Shown piece by piece: positions 49,652 to 60,609 of a stretch of DNA of 64,000 nucleotides. Both the position numbers and the translations under genes were made by a program. Each line of letters starts with the position of its first letter. Positions within the stretch are counted from its first letter, which is position 1. The notes beneath the pieces are model-generated. The model ran no database searches, was not told where the DNA came from, and worked only from the letters and a program-made list of their open reading frames with translations. The stretch lies in NCBI GenBank assembly GCA_035236585.1, contig CP141132.1, positions 55,835,880 through 55,899,879 on the forward strand, written 5' to 3'. This DNA comes from Warburgia ugandensis. Its lineage: Eukaryota > Streptophyta > Magnoliopsida > Canellales > Canellaceae.

Positions 49652-50258
49652 ATCTCCCCAATTGAAAAGACTTTGACCTTGTAGAAGTAGTAATATTGAA
49701 CCTCCCAATTGTATGTGCCCAATGCGGGGTCTTCAAATGTATATACATACACTTGGCTCATCAATAAGATTCCTCCATGTACGTAGCTTCCTCATTGTAG
49801 GGTCTTCAAATAGTACCTACATACATGGGTCTTCAATCATCTCTTACATGTACATCTTTCCAGGGTAGGGACTTCATTGTAGTACATATGTACGTGTAAG
49901 AGGTCTTTCGCTCTTAAGGACTTGACAAAATAGGGGCCCTCCTTCCTTGCCTTTGATATGTCCTAAAGTCACATCCAGGGTAATGATCATTATCATGATC
50001 GCGTCATGGTGAAGGTAGGTCTCCTGGTTTAGTAAACTGTCTATAGTAATCTAGGAGGTCTGGATTTAGGCGTTGAAGCTTGTACTCTGTGATTCAAGTA
50101 CAATCAGTAGCAAGCCTGTCCTTGCACTTAACAAAGAATTTTCGATAACCCCCTTATCTAGTGGATAGTATGTGATCGTCAAGTATGTCCTCTATCTACT
50201 CTTTTGCGGGACAAACCTGTGGATGCGGAGGTAATGGCTGCAGGGGTGGGGCATGGGG

Positions 50259-51758
50259 TCAAGGGTTCTGGATGGGCTGGTTGGGATCAGTGCTTAGGTC
50301 AGGATTAGGGTTAAGACTAGGATCAATGGGTGAACTGGTGGGGTGAAGAAAAGGAACTAGATCCTTCACATTAAATGTTGAACTAATTCTTGAATTAGGA
50401 GTAAGATTCAAGATATAAGCATTCTGTCCAAGCCTCCTCAGTACTTGAAAGGGATCGGCTGCAAGCTTGTAATTTTGAGCCACTCCCTATGAAAATCATT
50501 CAGGTCTCATGTGGACCATGACGTGATCACCTTGCTGAAATTCCTTATATCTTCTGTGCAAGTCAGCAACAAATTTATATTTATCGTTACTCAAACTAAT
50601 CCTTCGTCTGATTTCAAAATGCAAATCATGTATATGCTATGCAAAGGACTGGGCTGACTCAAATGTCCTATGTGATGCAGACATGGGTATGAGATTTACA
50701 GGCATCTTAGGCTTGTATCCGTGAATGACCTCAAAAAGACTTATACTAGTTGTCCGATTTACATAATTATTATATGCAAACTCAGCAGTTGGTAAAACAA
50801 CGTCCCAACTTCTAATGTACTCTCCCACTATGCACCGCAACAAATTTCCTAGGCTTCGATTCATAACTTCAATCTGATCATTCATCTGTGAGTGGTAAGC
50901 AGAAGAGAATTGAAGCCTAGTGCCTATCATGTGCCACAGTGTCTTCTAAAAATAGCTAATAAAATTGTTATCCCTATCAGACACTATGGACTTTGGTAAC
51001 CCATGTGACTGGACTATTTATACAAAAAAATTACTAGCCATCCTAGACTCGCAAGTAGTCTAAGAGCAAGGAATGAAGTGGGTCATTTTAGAAAAACGGT
51101 TCACCACGACAAATATGGAATCATGCTTCCTAGTGGTCTTGGGCAGTCCTATTATGAAGTCCATGCTCAAATCTTGCCACGGGACATATGGCACTAGCAA
51201 AGGGGTGTACAATCCTGTATTTTGTTTCCGTTGCCTTGCCAGATGACAAGGGCATTGCCCAATGATATTGACAACATCATGTTAGAGACTAGGCCAATAG
51301 AACCTATCAGAGATAAGAACAATCGTCTTGTCACGACCGAAATGGCCACCGACCTCACCCGCATGAAGCTCCCAAATGAGAAAATCTCTTAAAGAAGTGC
51401 GGGAAATACACAAATGAAGGCCTCTAAACAAATATCCATCTTGCAGGAGGTAGTCCCTAGCACTCCGTATCTGACCCTCAGTTAATGATGTGCAAACCTC
51501 TCTAAAATCTAGGCACGATGGATAGTCCTCCATCAAACACTCAAATCTGGTGACCTCAACTTATAAGGTGTGTAGTAACACCACATTACGACTCAATGCA
51601 TTTGCAGGTTTGTTCTCGACCCTTGCATTGTACTTAAGCACAAATGAATATTTATGAAGAAATTCAACCCATTTGGCATGCTGCGAATTTAATTTCCTTT
51701 GAGAGCTAAGGTATTGTAGAGCCTCATGGTCAGAAAACGAGACAAATTCGTTCGGCAA
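50259..51758 (-). pseudogene. Gypsy RNase H end and integrase (decayed)
   Basis: Minus-strand frames in order: RNase H C-terminus (51758-51561: FVSFSDHEALQYLSSQRKLN, KYNARVENKPANALSR); integrase zinc-binding region (51536-51282: ELHAGEVGGHFGRDKTI, DRFYWPSL); integrase core end (50930-50637: GTRLQFSSAYHSQMNDQIEV, RSLGNLLRCIVGEY, EFAYNNYVNRTT, with the core Glu present in QIEV); and the C-terminal region (50483-50259: LRRLGQNAYILNL, ISSTFNVKDLVPF). Frames are separated by stops at about 51280 and 50940-51060, where the first catalytic Asp region lies in a decayed stretch. No convincing chromodomain. Confidence 0.82.
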
Positions 51759-52055
51759 TAAGTAATGCCTCCAATGTCGTAATGTGTAAACGACCGCATT
51801 GAACTCCTTGTTATAGGTAGAGTATTAATGCCCTACGTCATTTAATTTCTAACTAGAAAATGCCACGGCATGACTCTCTTGACTTAAAACTTCTATATCT
51901 AAATCAGATGCATCATACTCCACTTCAAAAACCTTTGAGAAGTTTGGTAAGCGCATCATCCCCTTCTTCATGTACTCAGTAATGGGAGCCATAATGGATC
52001 TGAATCCATGGATGAAGCGCCGATAGAAGGTTGCTAATCCATGAAACTACGGACG

Positions 52056-52877
52056 TCATGAATATTTTGTGGCTCTCTCCATTCCACGATGGACCTCACC
52101 TTTTTTGGGTTCGCAGAGATGCCCCTGAGAAGAAACCACACATCCTAAGAAGATAACTTGTTGGGAAGCAAATGAACATTTCTTAAGATTTATATATAGC
52201 TTCTTTGTCCTTAGCGTCTCACAGATCTGCCTCAAGTGTATGAGGTTCTGTTCTTGGATTTGACTATAGATCAAGATGTCGTCGAGGTACATGACCAAGA
52301 ACTTGCCAATAAACAGCCTCAGCACGTGTGCCATGACCCTCATGAATGTACTAGGGCCATACAAAAGCCCAAAAGGCATGGCCATCCACTCATATAAACC
52401 ATCCTTCGTCTTGAAGGCTATCTTCCACTCATCCTTTGGACGAATATGGACCTACTGATGGCCGCTCTTAAGGTTAATCTTTGAAAAGATTGTGGCACCC
52501 ACCATCATGTCCAGCATGTCGTTGAGCCTCAGTATGGGAAATCGATACTTGATATTGATTTTATTGATAGCTCGACTATCCACACACATCCTCCATAACC
52601 CATCTTTCTTGAGTGTGAGTAGTGCGGGTACAGGACTAGGACTCAAGCTCTCTTGAATGAAACCTTTCCTTAGTAATTCATCCAACTGTTTCTTCAACTT
52701 GGCATGTTCGGTGGGATTCATTTTGTAGTGGGGAAGTTTCGGAAAACTTGATTTGGGGGTCAAATCGATATGGTGCTGAATATCCCTCATGGGAGGTAAC
52801 TCATCTAGTAAATAGAAGGGCAGCCCTGGTGCACGAAGCTCCCACCTATGCGGGTTCCGGGGAAGGGGGGACCACAT
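52056..52877 (-). pseudogene. Gypsy reverse transcriptase (decayed)
   Basis: Minus-strand N-terminal frame (52877-52452): [60 protein letters not shown], and [13 protein letters not shown]. The motif-A aspartate normally found in SKIDL is Asn here. The second frame (52385-52056) has MAMPFGLLYGPSTFMRVM and the catalytic YLDDILIYS, then KKLYINLKKCSF and FLGCVVSSQG. A short gap with a stop separates the frames. Motif A loss alone would disable the enzyme. Confidence 0.85.
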
Positions 52878-52976
52878 GGGTCTAAAGTCCCTTCTATTTA
52901 CCAGATGAGTAACATCAGGAAAAACATCTTGATACTCATGTAGAATGGATGCTACCTCATCAAGTACTCAAGAGTT

Positions 52977-52985
52977 GGCAACGAT
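52977..52985 (+). repeat. Left target duplication of the inverted-repeat transposon
   Basis: GGCAACGAT; the same word follows the element at 54044-54052. Counted with the full inverted repeat, the duplication is 8 bp (GCAACGAT); with one base less of terminal repeat it is 9 bp. Confidence 0.85.
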
Positions 52986-54044
52986 CTATGTAGTTAAAGG
53001 CACGAGGCGCACCAAGGTGCAAAGGGGTGCGCCTGGAGCCTGAGGCTCAAAATTATATTTTTCATAATTAAAAATTAGCTAAAATACAAAAAAAGCATGA
53101 AAAATACAGCATACATGAAGACACAAGCATGGGAAAGCTATATATGTGTATAAGAATAGGTATTAAATAATAAATATAAATAAAACAATTTTTTTCTAAT
53201 TTTTGTAAGTTTTATTTTTGGAAAAATTGAACAAAATAACACTACAATACGAAAAAAGCATGAAAAGTACATCATACATGAAGATACAAGCATGAGTAAG
53301 CTATATATGTGGATAAGAATAGGTATTAACTAATAAATATAAAAAAGAACAATTTTTTCCCAATTTTTGTAACTTTTTTTTTTTTTTCAAAAAAATTAAA
53401 AAATTAATCCTAAATTACAAAAAAAAAATGAAAAAATTATCACACACGAAGACACAACCATGGGAAAGCTATATATATGTGGATAGAAATATGTTTCAAT
53501 GAAGAAATATGAAAAAACAACGACTTTTTTTATTTTTGTAACTGATTTTTTTGGAAAAACAGTAAGAAACCTAAAAACAAACTCAAATCTAGAGCAAAGA
53601 AGTATAAAACTCAAATGGAATGTTTTCTTATTCATATAGAACTAAAACCCATCAAGATCTATGGAAAATAGTTAACAAAAAACAAAAAATTTGAAAAAAC
53701 GGCACTGGTTTTTACTTTTTTTACAGAAATTGTATACAAATGCTAAAATTCGTAAATCCATACCTTTTTTTGCTTAGATCTGTGAAAGATCGAAGAGGAA
53801 TGGTCGTTTTCACCTTCTCAGTAGGTTGGAAGGTGAAAAACGAAAAAAAAAAACGAGGTTTATACGTTACAGGGTAAGTGGTTTGACCCTAGAGTAGGGG
53901 GCGCGCTTGAAAGGGGCGCCTAGGCGCACCCAGGCGTGCGCCTAGGCGACCATGCCTCATTTCCTCTGTGCTTGGCACTCTCCTAGGCGCTTACCTGTCC
54001 ACTTGCGCCTAGGTGCGCCTAGGCCCGCGCCTTTAACTACATAG
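52986..54044. mobile_element. 1,059-bp non-autonomous terminal-inverted-repeat DNA transposon
   Basis: Ends are perfect 16-bp inverted repeats, CTATGTAGTTAAAGGC and GCCTTTAACTACATAG. Next to them lie GC-rich subterminal blocks built from GGCGC/GCGCC and CCTAGGCGC words (53005-53035 and 53890-54030), while the middle is very AT-rich. Target duplication is 8 bp (hAT-like) or 9 bp (Mutator-like). No coding capacity, so a partner transposase elsewhere is needed. It is inserted between the protease and RT of the Gypsy element and is thus the youngest of three nested insertions. Confidence 0.85.
53085..53540 (+). repeat. Three degenerate tandem copies inside the inverted-repeat transposon
   Basis: Units starting near 53087, 53248 and 53417 share CATGAAGA-ACAAGCATG, AAGCTATATATGTG and a poly-T/AATTTTTGTAA block. 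Period about 160-170 bp; the third copy is most diverged. Confidence 0.8.
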
Positions 54045-54914
54045 GCAACGATGGGTTCTCTTTTGCCCTAGGGCATAGAAGAAAGGCTCATCTCTAATAT
54101 CCTTCGCATATGCGGCAGCATTGACAATGTGTAGGCCTTTAGCTTTAGCCTTGCCCTCCATGATTGCTCTGCTGTTGCCTTCTTTTTGCTCAGGTGGCGC
54201 TTTGGGTGGTAGATGATTGAGTCGAATCCTCTTGCTGTCATGCAAGAAAGAGCACGAATTAGACTGGCCATAAATAGTGATGTCCATATCATAAACCCAT
54301 GGTCTGCCTAAAATAATGTGACATACATTCATGGGTACCACATCATATCATAAGGTATCTTTATATGTTAGAAATTCAATGGGAACTTGACACCTTTGAG
54401 TAACTAGGAGTGATGAAGAAGCATCAACCCACTCAACTCTGTAAGATCTAGGGTGGGGAAGGGGCAAAAGTCCTAAGCGGCAGATAGCATGGGTGAAAAT
54501 TATATTCATGCAGCTCACACTATCAGTGACAACCTTCCAATTCTTTTCGCCACTATTGACATATGTATGAAAAATGTTTGTTCTATGCCAATCATCACTA
54601 CCCTTTGGGTGCGCGAGAGCACACCTGACTACCGTCACACATGGGGTATTATCCTCCCCATGGGGCATACATGTCTCTCGCACTATGGCAACTCTCTGAC
54701 TATTCGCCTCATGGTCTTCCTCCTTATTCCTGGCCTCACCAACGCGTTCATAAACCTCCTTAGGCCATCCTTCATACCCATTGTCCACATCCTCGCCTTC
54801 TATAAACAGGGATTTAGAGGAAGTCTTAGAAGGGCATTGTGTACCAACATGTCCAAATCCTTGACAACGATAACACTTAGTGTTTTTGTTTACCCTTGAA
54901 CTCTCTCCTGACAC
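54033..54914 (-). pseudogene. Gypsy gag zinc knuckle and protease (decayed)
   Basis: The frame 54914-54348 starts with a basic stretch and a zinc knuckle CYRCQGFGHVGTQC (CX2CX4HX4C, about 54873-54834), followed by an acidic linker. Then comes the protease region, where VTDSVSCMNII (about 54530) stands for the expected I-D-S-G-S; the catalytic Gly is Val. A second frame (54341 leftward) has VCHIILGRPWVYD, the protease C-terminal motif. The transposon at 52986-54044 cuts in just after this. Confidence 0.82.
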
Positions 54915-55072
54915 GATTTTTCCTTTATCGACATTAGACGCCGCAGTTGCTTGAGTTCTAGGTTGTGGATGCCCAAATGTAGGTTTAGCCCTGGGTTCAT
55001 ATTGCTTAATGGGTTACGGTTTGAGATACCGCTCTAATTCTTGCACTAACTAATTGGCATGATCTAAGGAAT

Positions 55073-55840
55073 TTATATCATGGGAATAAGTTCTTTCTGA
55101 AGCTCAGGGTGAAGGCCTATCCTAAATTTAGATAAGGTCATGAGGGAATCCTCCCTTACATTGTACCTCATCATAAACTCATTGAATCGAGCAATGTATT
55201 GAGTGACAGATAGACCTCTTTGGCGTAAGTTCTGCCACTGATCTAGTAACATAGAATGGTAATGCAAGGGAACAAATTTTCTCTGTCAACCTATCCTACA
55301 TGTTCTCCCAAGTGGAAATGGGTGTACGCATGGCTACAGCTCAACAACGCTCCAAATTGGTCCAATAGAGCCTTGCTTGACCAATCAGTTTAATCTTAGC
55401 AAACTGAACTTGCTTCTCTTTGGACAGTTTATACCAGTCAAAGTGATGATCCATGTTTGAAAGCCAGTTAAGAAATCGTTTTGGATTCATTTTGCCATCA
55501 TACGTAGGGGCCTCAAGCTCGACAGATTTCAGGGCCTAATTTTGAGCGATATGTGGCTCATAATTGCAATGATTGCGATTCCACCTTTGTGGTTACCTCG
55601 CTCTTGCATGGCTAGTCTAGCACGCGCATTTCCTATGAGAGGTCTAGGTCGCAACTCTAAGGCCTCAATGCAGGAACCCTGATCATGTAATCGTGTTGTT
55701 AGTTCTGCATGTTGGCTGATTACATGATCATTCAACTCAGCCTGAATTTCCTGAAGGATTTTGTTGAATTGTGAATCCATTGGATGGTAGAACTGACCAC
55801 TATGGATGGACGTATGCAAGGATGCCTTAACACTTGACAA
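55073..55840 (-). pseudogene. Gypsy gag N-terminal and central domain (decayed)
   Basis: Minus-strand frames 55840-55529 (coiled-coil-like start FNKILQEIQAELNDHVISQH) and 55267-55073 (QWQNLRQRGLSVTQYIARFN, LHPELQKELIPM) with a poorly framed middle near 55290-55480 (a W--F-K-like gag stretch). The pattern L-Q-G-SV-QY---F is the central retrotransposon gag domain. Frame breaks make it inactive. Confidence 0.75.
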
Positions 55841-56151
55841 CTAAACACCCTACAACTCTTTGGTAAGTACCCTAAACCTATATGCAATGCTCTAAATGTA
55901 AATAAAATGAGCACTCAAGACCTTTAGAATGCAACTAAACACAATGACCTATAAGGATTTTTGCAGAATTTGTTGCGGGTCGAGCTACGCAGTTAGCTCG
56001 TTGGGGGCACATGGGGAAGAGCCCTTGAAAGGTAACACAATCATGTTCTGTGATGTTTGCGAAACACAAAAAAATCTAATGCAAATCCATTAGGGGGTAT
56101 GAATGCAAACTAATGCAGATCCTATTCAACCTTATGCTCTGACACCAAATT

Positions 56152-56823
56152 TGATGTAGGACAGAATGCAAAATGACCTAATTTATATGTTGAGATCAGA
56201 TCAAAATTAACTTAAATAAGAAAACATAAATTAAACTACGATGAACACTTCAACATGCAGAAAATTAGTCTTAATTAGCATAAATAGCTTACAATGAGTT
56301 ACAAGATCAGCATATTGCCCCATATCTCTATTGATTAAGTTAAGATCGAAGTTTCAATCCAGATCGCCCCTCTAATTGAAGAATGATCCTGATTAAGCTT
56401 CGGATCTAGGGTTCAGGAATTTTATGCACAATAAGAATTATAGATTATTACAGACACATCACATAACCACATGCAGCTCAGAAATTGTTCTTTAAAAGAC
56501 AAGGTAGAAAAGTACTGACTTATAGAATAGTATGAAACAAAAGTTACCGAACACAGCTTCGTGCCCACGGGAAGGAAGCTAGAACAAGGAATCGACCAAG
56601 TCTAATAAAATTTTCATTCATTATTCATCAAAAACTACTTACACAAAAGAGAAAAAAAGATCTTAAGTAGGGGACATCTAACCCTAATCTAAAAAAATAC
56701 AAAATCGCCTTTACTTAAGTCACAACACACTAAGAAACCTAATACCCTTACTGGTAATTATCTCAAGTAAACTAAACTATAACATAACATAAAAAAAATA
56801 AAAGTGGGATGTGGTCCCCATCA
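56152..56823 (-). repeat. 5' LTR of the nested Gypsy element
   Basis: 672 bp, adjoining the primer-binding site (56136-56147) on its left side. Confidence 0.85.
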
Positions 56824-56890
56824 TGAATCTTGGAGGTGGCCTCATGTAGCATTCTTTACATCTAGTTGATGTAGAGGCCAAGACTGGTGC
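56824..56890 (-). pseudogene. Copia RT motif (right part of the relic split by the Gypsy element)
   Basis: The minus strand reads SWPLHQLDVKNAT, a stop, then GHLQDS, the Copia RT segment around LDVKNAFLHG, which holds a catalytic Asp. It runs into the Gypsy duplication TGAAT, and the next part of RT continues at 48985 on the other side. Copia similarity fades beyond about 56890, so the relic is 5'-truncated. Confidence 0.78.
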
Positions 56891-57469
56891 ATGTTTTTTG
56901 AAAACTATAGATCACCGTGTAGGTTCTTGTTGTCTCTTCATCCTTTCCTATTTCTCTCTGTGCTTCCTTTTTCTCTTCTCCAATAACCACATCTCTATGT
57001 GTGTATGCGCATGCGTGTCTGTCTGTCTTTTGCATGCAATGGAGTGCGCTATATGATTGGTTTCAAGCACAGTTAGATTTGTATGGATCTTAGATGGCAA
57101 TGTTCAATTTATACACACATAGATTTTCTGTAAGCTCTAGCAGCCAGGAGGCTAAATACATTTTATTCATTTCTTGGGATAAAGAGTACTTAGTCATACT
57201 GTTTGACCTTGGAGGAGTTTCTTTGACTGATACTTTTAGGCTGTTAGAAAGTTTGGTGGAGATGCTGGTCCAATGCGTCATGCAAAATAGGCTATGTTGG
57301 ATGATTGTGGATATGGGATGCTACATAGTTTTTTGGAGGCTGTCTTATATGTTTTGGTGGGTACTACTCACGTGCGCCGACCTTACGTCATTGTTTTTGG
57401 CTCCTTTGCCCATCATTGTTTCTATGTACATGCTGGAAAAGTTTTGATCGTGGGTGATTTGATTGATAG
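56891..57469. other. Intron sequence between the two LTR elements
   Basis: T-rich, with short frames on both strands and no domain. The region is taken as ancestral OCP3 intron. Confidence 0.5.
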
Positions 57470-57676
57470 TGTTGAACATAGCATAGTATTGTATAGCTTT
57501 ACTTAGCCTTAGTCTTAGTTTTGTTTTATTTTTAGTCTCACATTGTACAGTTAAGAGCATGTAACTATCCTTGTTTAGTATATATATGTGGTAAGTGTGA
57601 GGTGCAAAATCACCAACACACATTCACCCATCCTAAGGGTTTCTCTCTATCTCTCTCTCTTGGCTCTACTTTAACA
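57470..57676 (+). repeat. 5' LTR of the plus-strand Copia
   Basis: Starts TGTTGAACATAGCAT and ends CTACTTTAACA. A TATATATAT box at 57579-57587 is the likely promoter. Confidence 0.93.
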
Positions 57677-57689
57677 TGGTATCAGAGCC
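57677..57689 (+). promoter_or_regulatory. Primer-binding site of the plus-strand Copia
   Basis: TGGTATCAGAGCC, complementary to the 3' end of initiator tRNA-Met, with no gap to the LTR. Confidence 0.92.
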
Positions 57690-57891
57690 ATAAGAGAAAC
57701 CCTAATCATCTACCTTCTCCTTTTCTTTTCCTTTTTTTTTGGTTTGACCGTGTATCCATTCCGGCAATTCCTTTAGCGACTGTGCTTCTTTACCGGTCAC
57801 CCTGTCATCTCTAACGTTCCAAGATCGCCGCTACTGCCACTAGATTGTTGTTGCTGCTAATCTTCACCGCAGACCACCCAGATAAGTAATC

Positions 57892-59353
57892 ATGGCTTCT
57901 AAAAATGGTATTTTCACTTCTGTAATTTCTGGATCTCCTGTTATTACGTTGGAGAAATTAGTTGGTAGTGCAAATTATCTGTCTTGGTCTGCCTCTGTGG
58001 AATTATGGTTTATGGGTCAAGGTTATGAAGACCATTTGGTCAAGAAAGAGCAAGATATTTCTGTTGTAGACAAAATGCAATGGAAAAAGATTGATGCACA
58101 ATTATGCAGCCTATTATGGCAATCCGTGGATCCCAAAGTTTTACATCATCTTCGCACCTATAAAACATGTTTCAAATTTTGGACCCAGGCCAAGGGCTTA
58201 TACACGAATGATATTCAATGTTTTTACACAGTTGTTTCTGACATTGTTCATATTAGACAACAGGACATGGATCTTTCGACTGACATAGGAAAGATTGTGT
58301 CCCTTAAGGAGGATTTCTTGTCTCTAATGCCTCCTACTGATGGTATAGAAGCCCAACAAACACAGACTAATAAGTTTTTCATGGTGTTGATTCTCATTGG
58401 GCTCTGCCCTGACCTTGAATCCGTCAGAGATCAAATTTGGCTAGCCCTTCGGTGCCCTCATTGGATGAAGTATTTGCCCGCTTGTTGCGTATCTCCTCTA
58501 CTCAGGCAGTTACTTTTGATGGCCCTTCAGATTCCTCAGTTTTGGCTTCTCAGGCAAACACTAGAGGTGGCCGTGGTGGTGGTCGTAATCGAGGACAGCG
58601 TCCTCAGTGCACATATTGTAATAAGATTGGACACACTCGGGATCGGTGTTACCAACTACACAGGCGACCTCCTTGCACTGCTAACATCGTCCAATCATCT
58701 GACATCCAGTTACCTGACTCATCTGAGGGCTCCACATCTCAAAATATTGCCTTGACTGGTAGTGACTATGATGCGTACCTCCAGTATCAGGCAGCCAAGT
58801 CATCTTCCGTTGCTTCCGTCGCTCAGACTGGTAATCCCAGTGTTTGCTTTACTCAGTCTTCTTCTATTGGCCCGTGGATTCTAGACTCTGAAGTTTCTGA
58901 TCACATATCTGGTAACAAACACCTTTTCTCCTCTCTTACTTGTCCTTCTACTTTACCTATTGTCACTCTAGCCAACGGTTCCAAAACTGTAGCTAAAGGA
59001 ATTGGTTTAACTCATCCCCTTCCTACTCTTCCTCTCACCTCTGTACTTTATGTACCTGAGTGCCCGTTTAATCTTATTTCCATAAGTAAAATGACCCGCA
59101 CTCTTAATTGCTCTCTCACTTTTTATGATAAATCTGTAATCTTACAGGACTGGGGTACGGGGAAGACGATTGGTACAGGGCGTGAGTCTCAAGGTCTTTA
59201 CCATCTCACATCACCTGCAGCTCCTGCCGCTTGCATCTCCACTGATTCTCTTGCTCTTATTCACAATCGTTTGGTGTGCAAATTGCGCCGTTCTCTATAC
59301 GGTTTAAAACAATCTCCTCGAGCATGGTTTGGAAGATTTAGCTCTGTTATTTA
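57892..59353 (+). pseudogene. Copia gag, zinc knuckle and protease, fused to RT by deletion
   Basis: The gag start at 57892 (MASKNGIFTSVISGSP, KLVGSANYLSWSASVELWFM) runs in one frame to about 58430. A frameshift near 58435 moves it to the next frame (LASPSVPSLDEVFARLLRIS), with Gly/Arg-rich RGGRGGGRNRGQ and zinc knuckle CTYCNKIGHTRDRC (CX2CX4HX4C, about 58612-58655). The protease WILDSEVSDHISGN has Glu where the D-S-G glycine should be. GAG-pre-integrase ends at SLALIHNRL near 59267 and continues directly into RT VCKLRRSLYGLKQSPRAWFG, with a stop at 59354. The integrase (about 300 codons) and the N-terminal half of RT are therefore deleted. Confidence 0.9.
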
Positions 59354-59363
59354 GGAATTTGGA

Positions 59364-60395
59364 ATGCTTCCGAGTGAAGCAGATCATTCTGTTTTCTATC
59401 AGCACAACTCTTCGGGTCAGTGTATCTATCTAGTGGTCTATGTGGATGACATTGTCATCACAAGCAGTGATCAGGATGGCATTCAGAGACTTAAACAACA
59501 TTTCTTCCATCACTTTCAGACTAAAGACTTGGGAAAACTGAAGTATTTTCTGGGAATTGAGGTAGCTCAGTCTAGTACAGGTATTACCATTTCACAAAGA
59601 AAATATGCTTTAGACATCTTGGAAGAGACTAGTATGTTAGATTGTAAGCCCGTAGACACACCTATGGACCCAAATGTTAAGCTTGTACCAAGACAGGGGG
59701 AGCCTTTAGCGGACTCTGGAAGATATTGGCGACTTGTGGGTAAACTGAATTATCTCACCATTACTTGACCAGATATCTCTTTTGCTGTCAGCGTAGTTAG
59801 TCAATTCCTACAGTCACCGTGTGATAGTCATTGGGATGCTGTGGTTTGCATTCTTCGATATATTAAAGGAGCACCAGGTCAAGGTGTGTTATATGAAGAT
59901 AAAGGCCACACTCAAATTGTTGGGTACATAGATGTTGACTGGGCTGGTTCTCCTTCAGACAGGCGTTCTACCTCCGGATATTGTGTTTTTGTTGGAGGTA
60001 ACTTAGTATCTTGGAAGAGCAAGAAACAAAATGTAGTTGCCAGATCAAGTGCAGAAGCTGAGTATCGAGCCATGGCTATGGCAACATGTGAACTTATTTG
60101 GCTAAAACAACTACTCCAGGAGATGAAATTCGGAGAGGATGGAAGTATGAAGCTCATATGTGATAATCAAACAGCCTTACATATTGCATCTAATCCAGTT
60201 TTCCATGAAGGGACCAAACACATAGAAGTGGATTGTCATTTTATTAGAGAAAAGATCTTGTCGGGATGTATTGCTACTAGCTTCGTCAATTCAAATGATG
60301 AACTAGTAGACATCTTCACAAAATCTCTTCGAGGACCTCGAATTAAATTCATTTATAACAAGCTTGGTGCATATGACTTATATGCTCCAGCTTGA
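59364..60395 (+). pseudogene. Copia RT C-terminal half and RNase H
   Basis: The frame 59364-59768 has CIYLVVYVDDIVITSS (catalytic YVDD), TKDLGKLKYFLGIEVAQS and KPVDTPMDPN, ending at a stop (59766-59768) where LTITRPDIS is expected (Arg to stop). RNase H follows in the same frame: VGYIDVDWAGSPSDRRSTSG, SWKSKKQNVVARSSAEAEYR, LICDNQTALHIASNP, HIEVDCHFIREK and a final DIFTKSL. RNase H acidic residues look intact. Only one nonsense codon separates the two frames, in line with the low LTR divergence. Confidence 0.92.
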
Positions 60396-60402
60396 GGGGG
60401 AG

Positions 60403-60609
60403 TGCTGAATATAGCATAGTATTGTATAGCTTTACTTAGCCTTAGTTTTAGTTTTGTTTTATTTTTAGTCCCACATTGTACAGTTAAGAGCATGTAACTA
60501 TCCTTGTTTAGTATATATATGTGGTAAGTGTGAGGTGCAAAATCACCAACACACATTCACCCATTCTAAGGGTTTCTCTCTATCTCTCTCTCTTGGCTCT
60601 ACTTTAACA
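60403..60609 (+). repeat. 3' LTR of the plus-strand Copia
   Basis: Starts TGCTGAATATAGCAT, ends CTACTTTAACA; about five differences from the 5' LTR. Confidence 0.93.

Larger units (their letters stand above)
48991..56823 (-). mobile_element. Gypsy LTR retrotransposon (chromovirus-like), nested in the Copia relic
   Basis: Two LTRs (48991-49651 and 56152-56823) each run TGATGTAGGAC to CCCTATTA or CCCCATCA, giving TGATG/CATCA ends. The flanks TGAAT (48986-48990) and TGAAT (56824-56828) are a perfect 5-bp target duplication. A primer-binding site for tRNA-Met (reverse complement GCTCTGACACCA, 56136-56147) lies next to the right LTR, so the element reads right to left. Order on the minus strand is gag, zinc knuckle, protease, RT, RNase H, integrase, as in Ty3/Gypsy. 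The integrase tail FNVKDLVPF and LGNLLRCIVG suggest a chromovirus (CRM/Reina side). The LTRs differ at roughly a tenth of the first 70 positions, so this is fairly old. A 1,059-bp transposon interrupts it. Confidence 0.9.
57470..60609 (+). mobile_element. Copia LTR retrotransposon with large internal deletion, plus strand
   Basis: LTRs 57470-57676 and 60403-60609 (207 bp each) differ at about five positions by eye (near 2.4%), so insertion is the most recent of the full LTR elements here. A perfect primer-binding site TGGTATCAGAGCC directly follows the 5' LTR, and polypurine CTTGAGGGGGAG (60391-60402) precedes the 3' LTR. Flanks GATAG (57465-57469) and GACAG (60610-60614) are a 5-bp duplication with one transition. 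The inside has gag, protease and the RT-RNase H end, but integrase and the first half of RT are gone. Sits in OCP3 intron 1, in sense orientation. Confidence 0.93.

Noticed and set aside
57094-57506. Frames just left of the plus-strand Copia LTR as exons
   Set aside because: No domain; they overlap frames on the other strand and run into the LTR.
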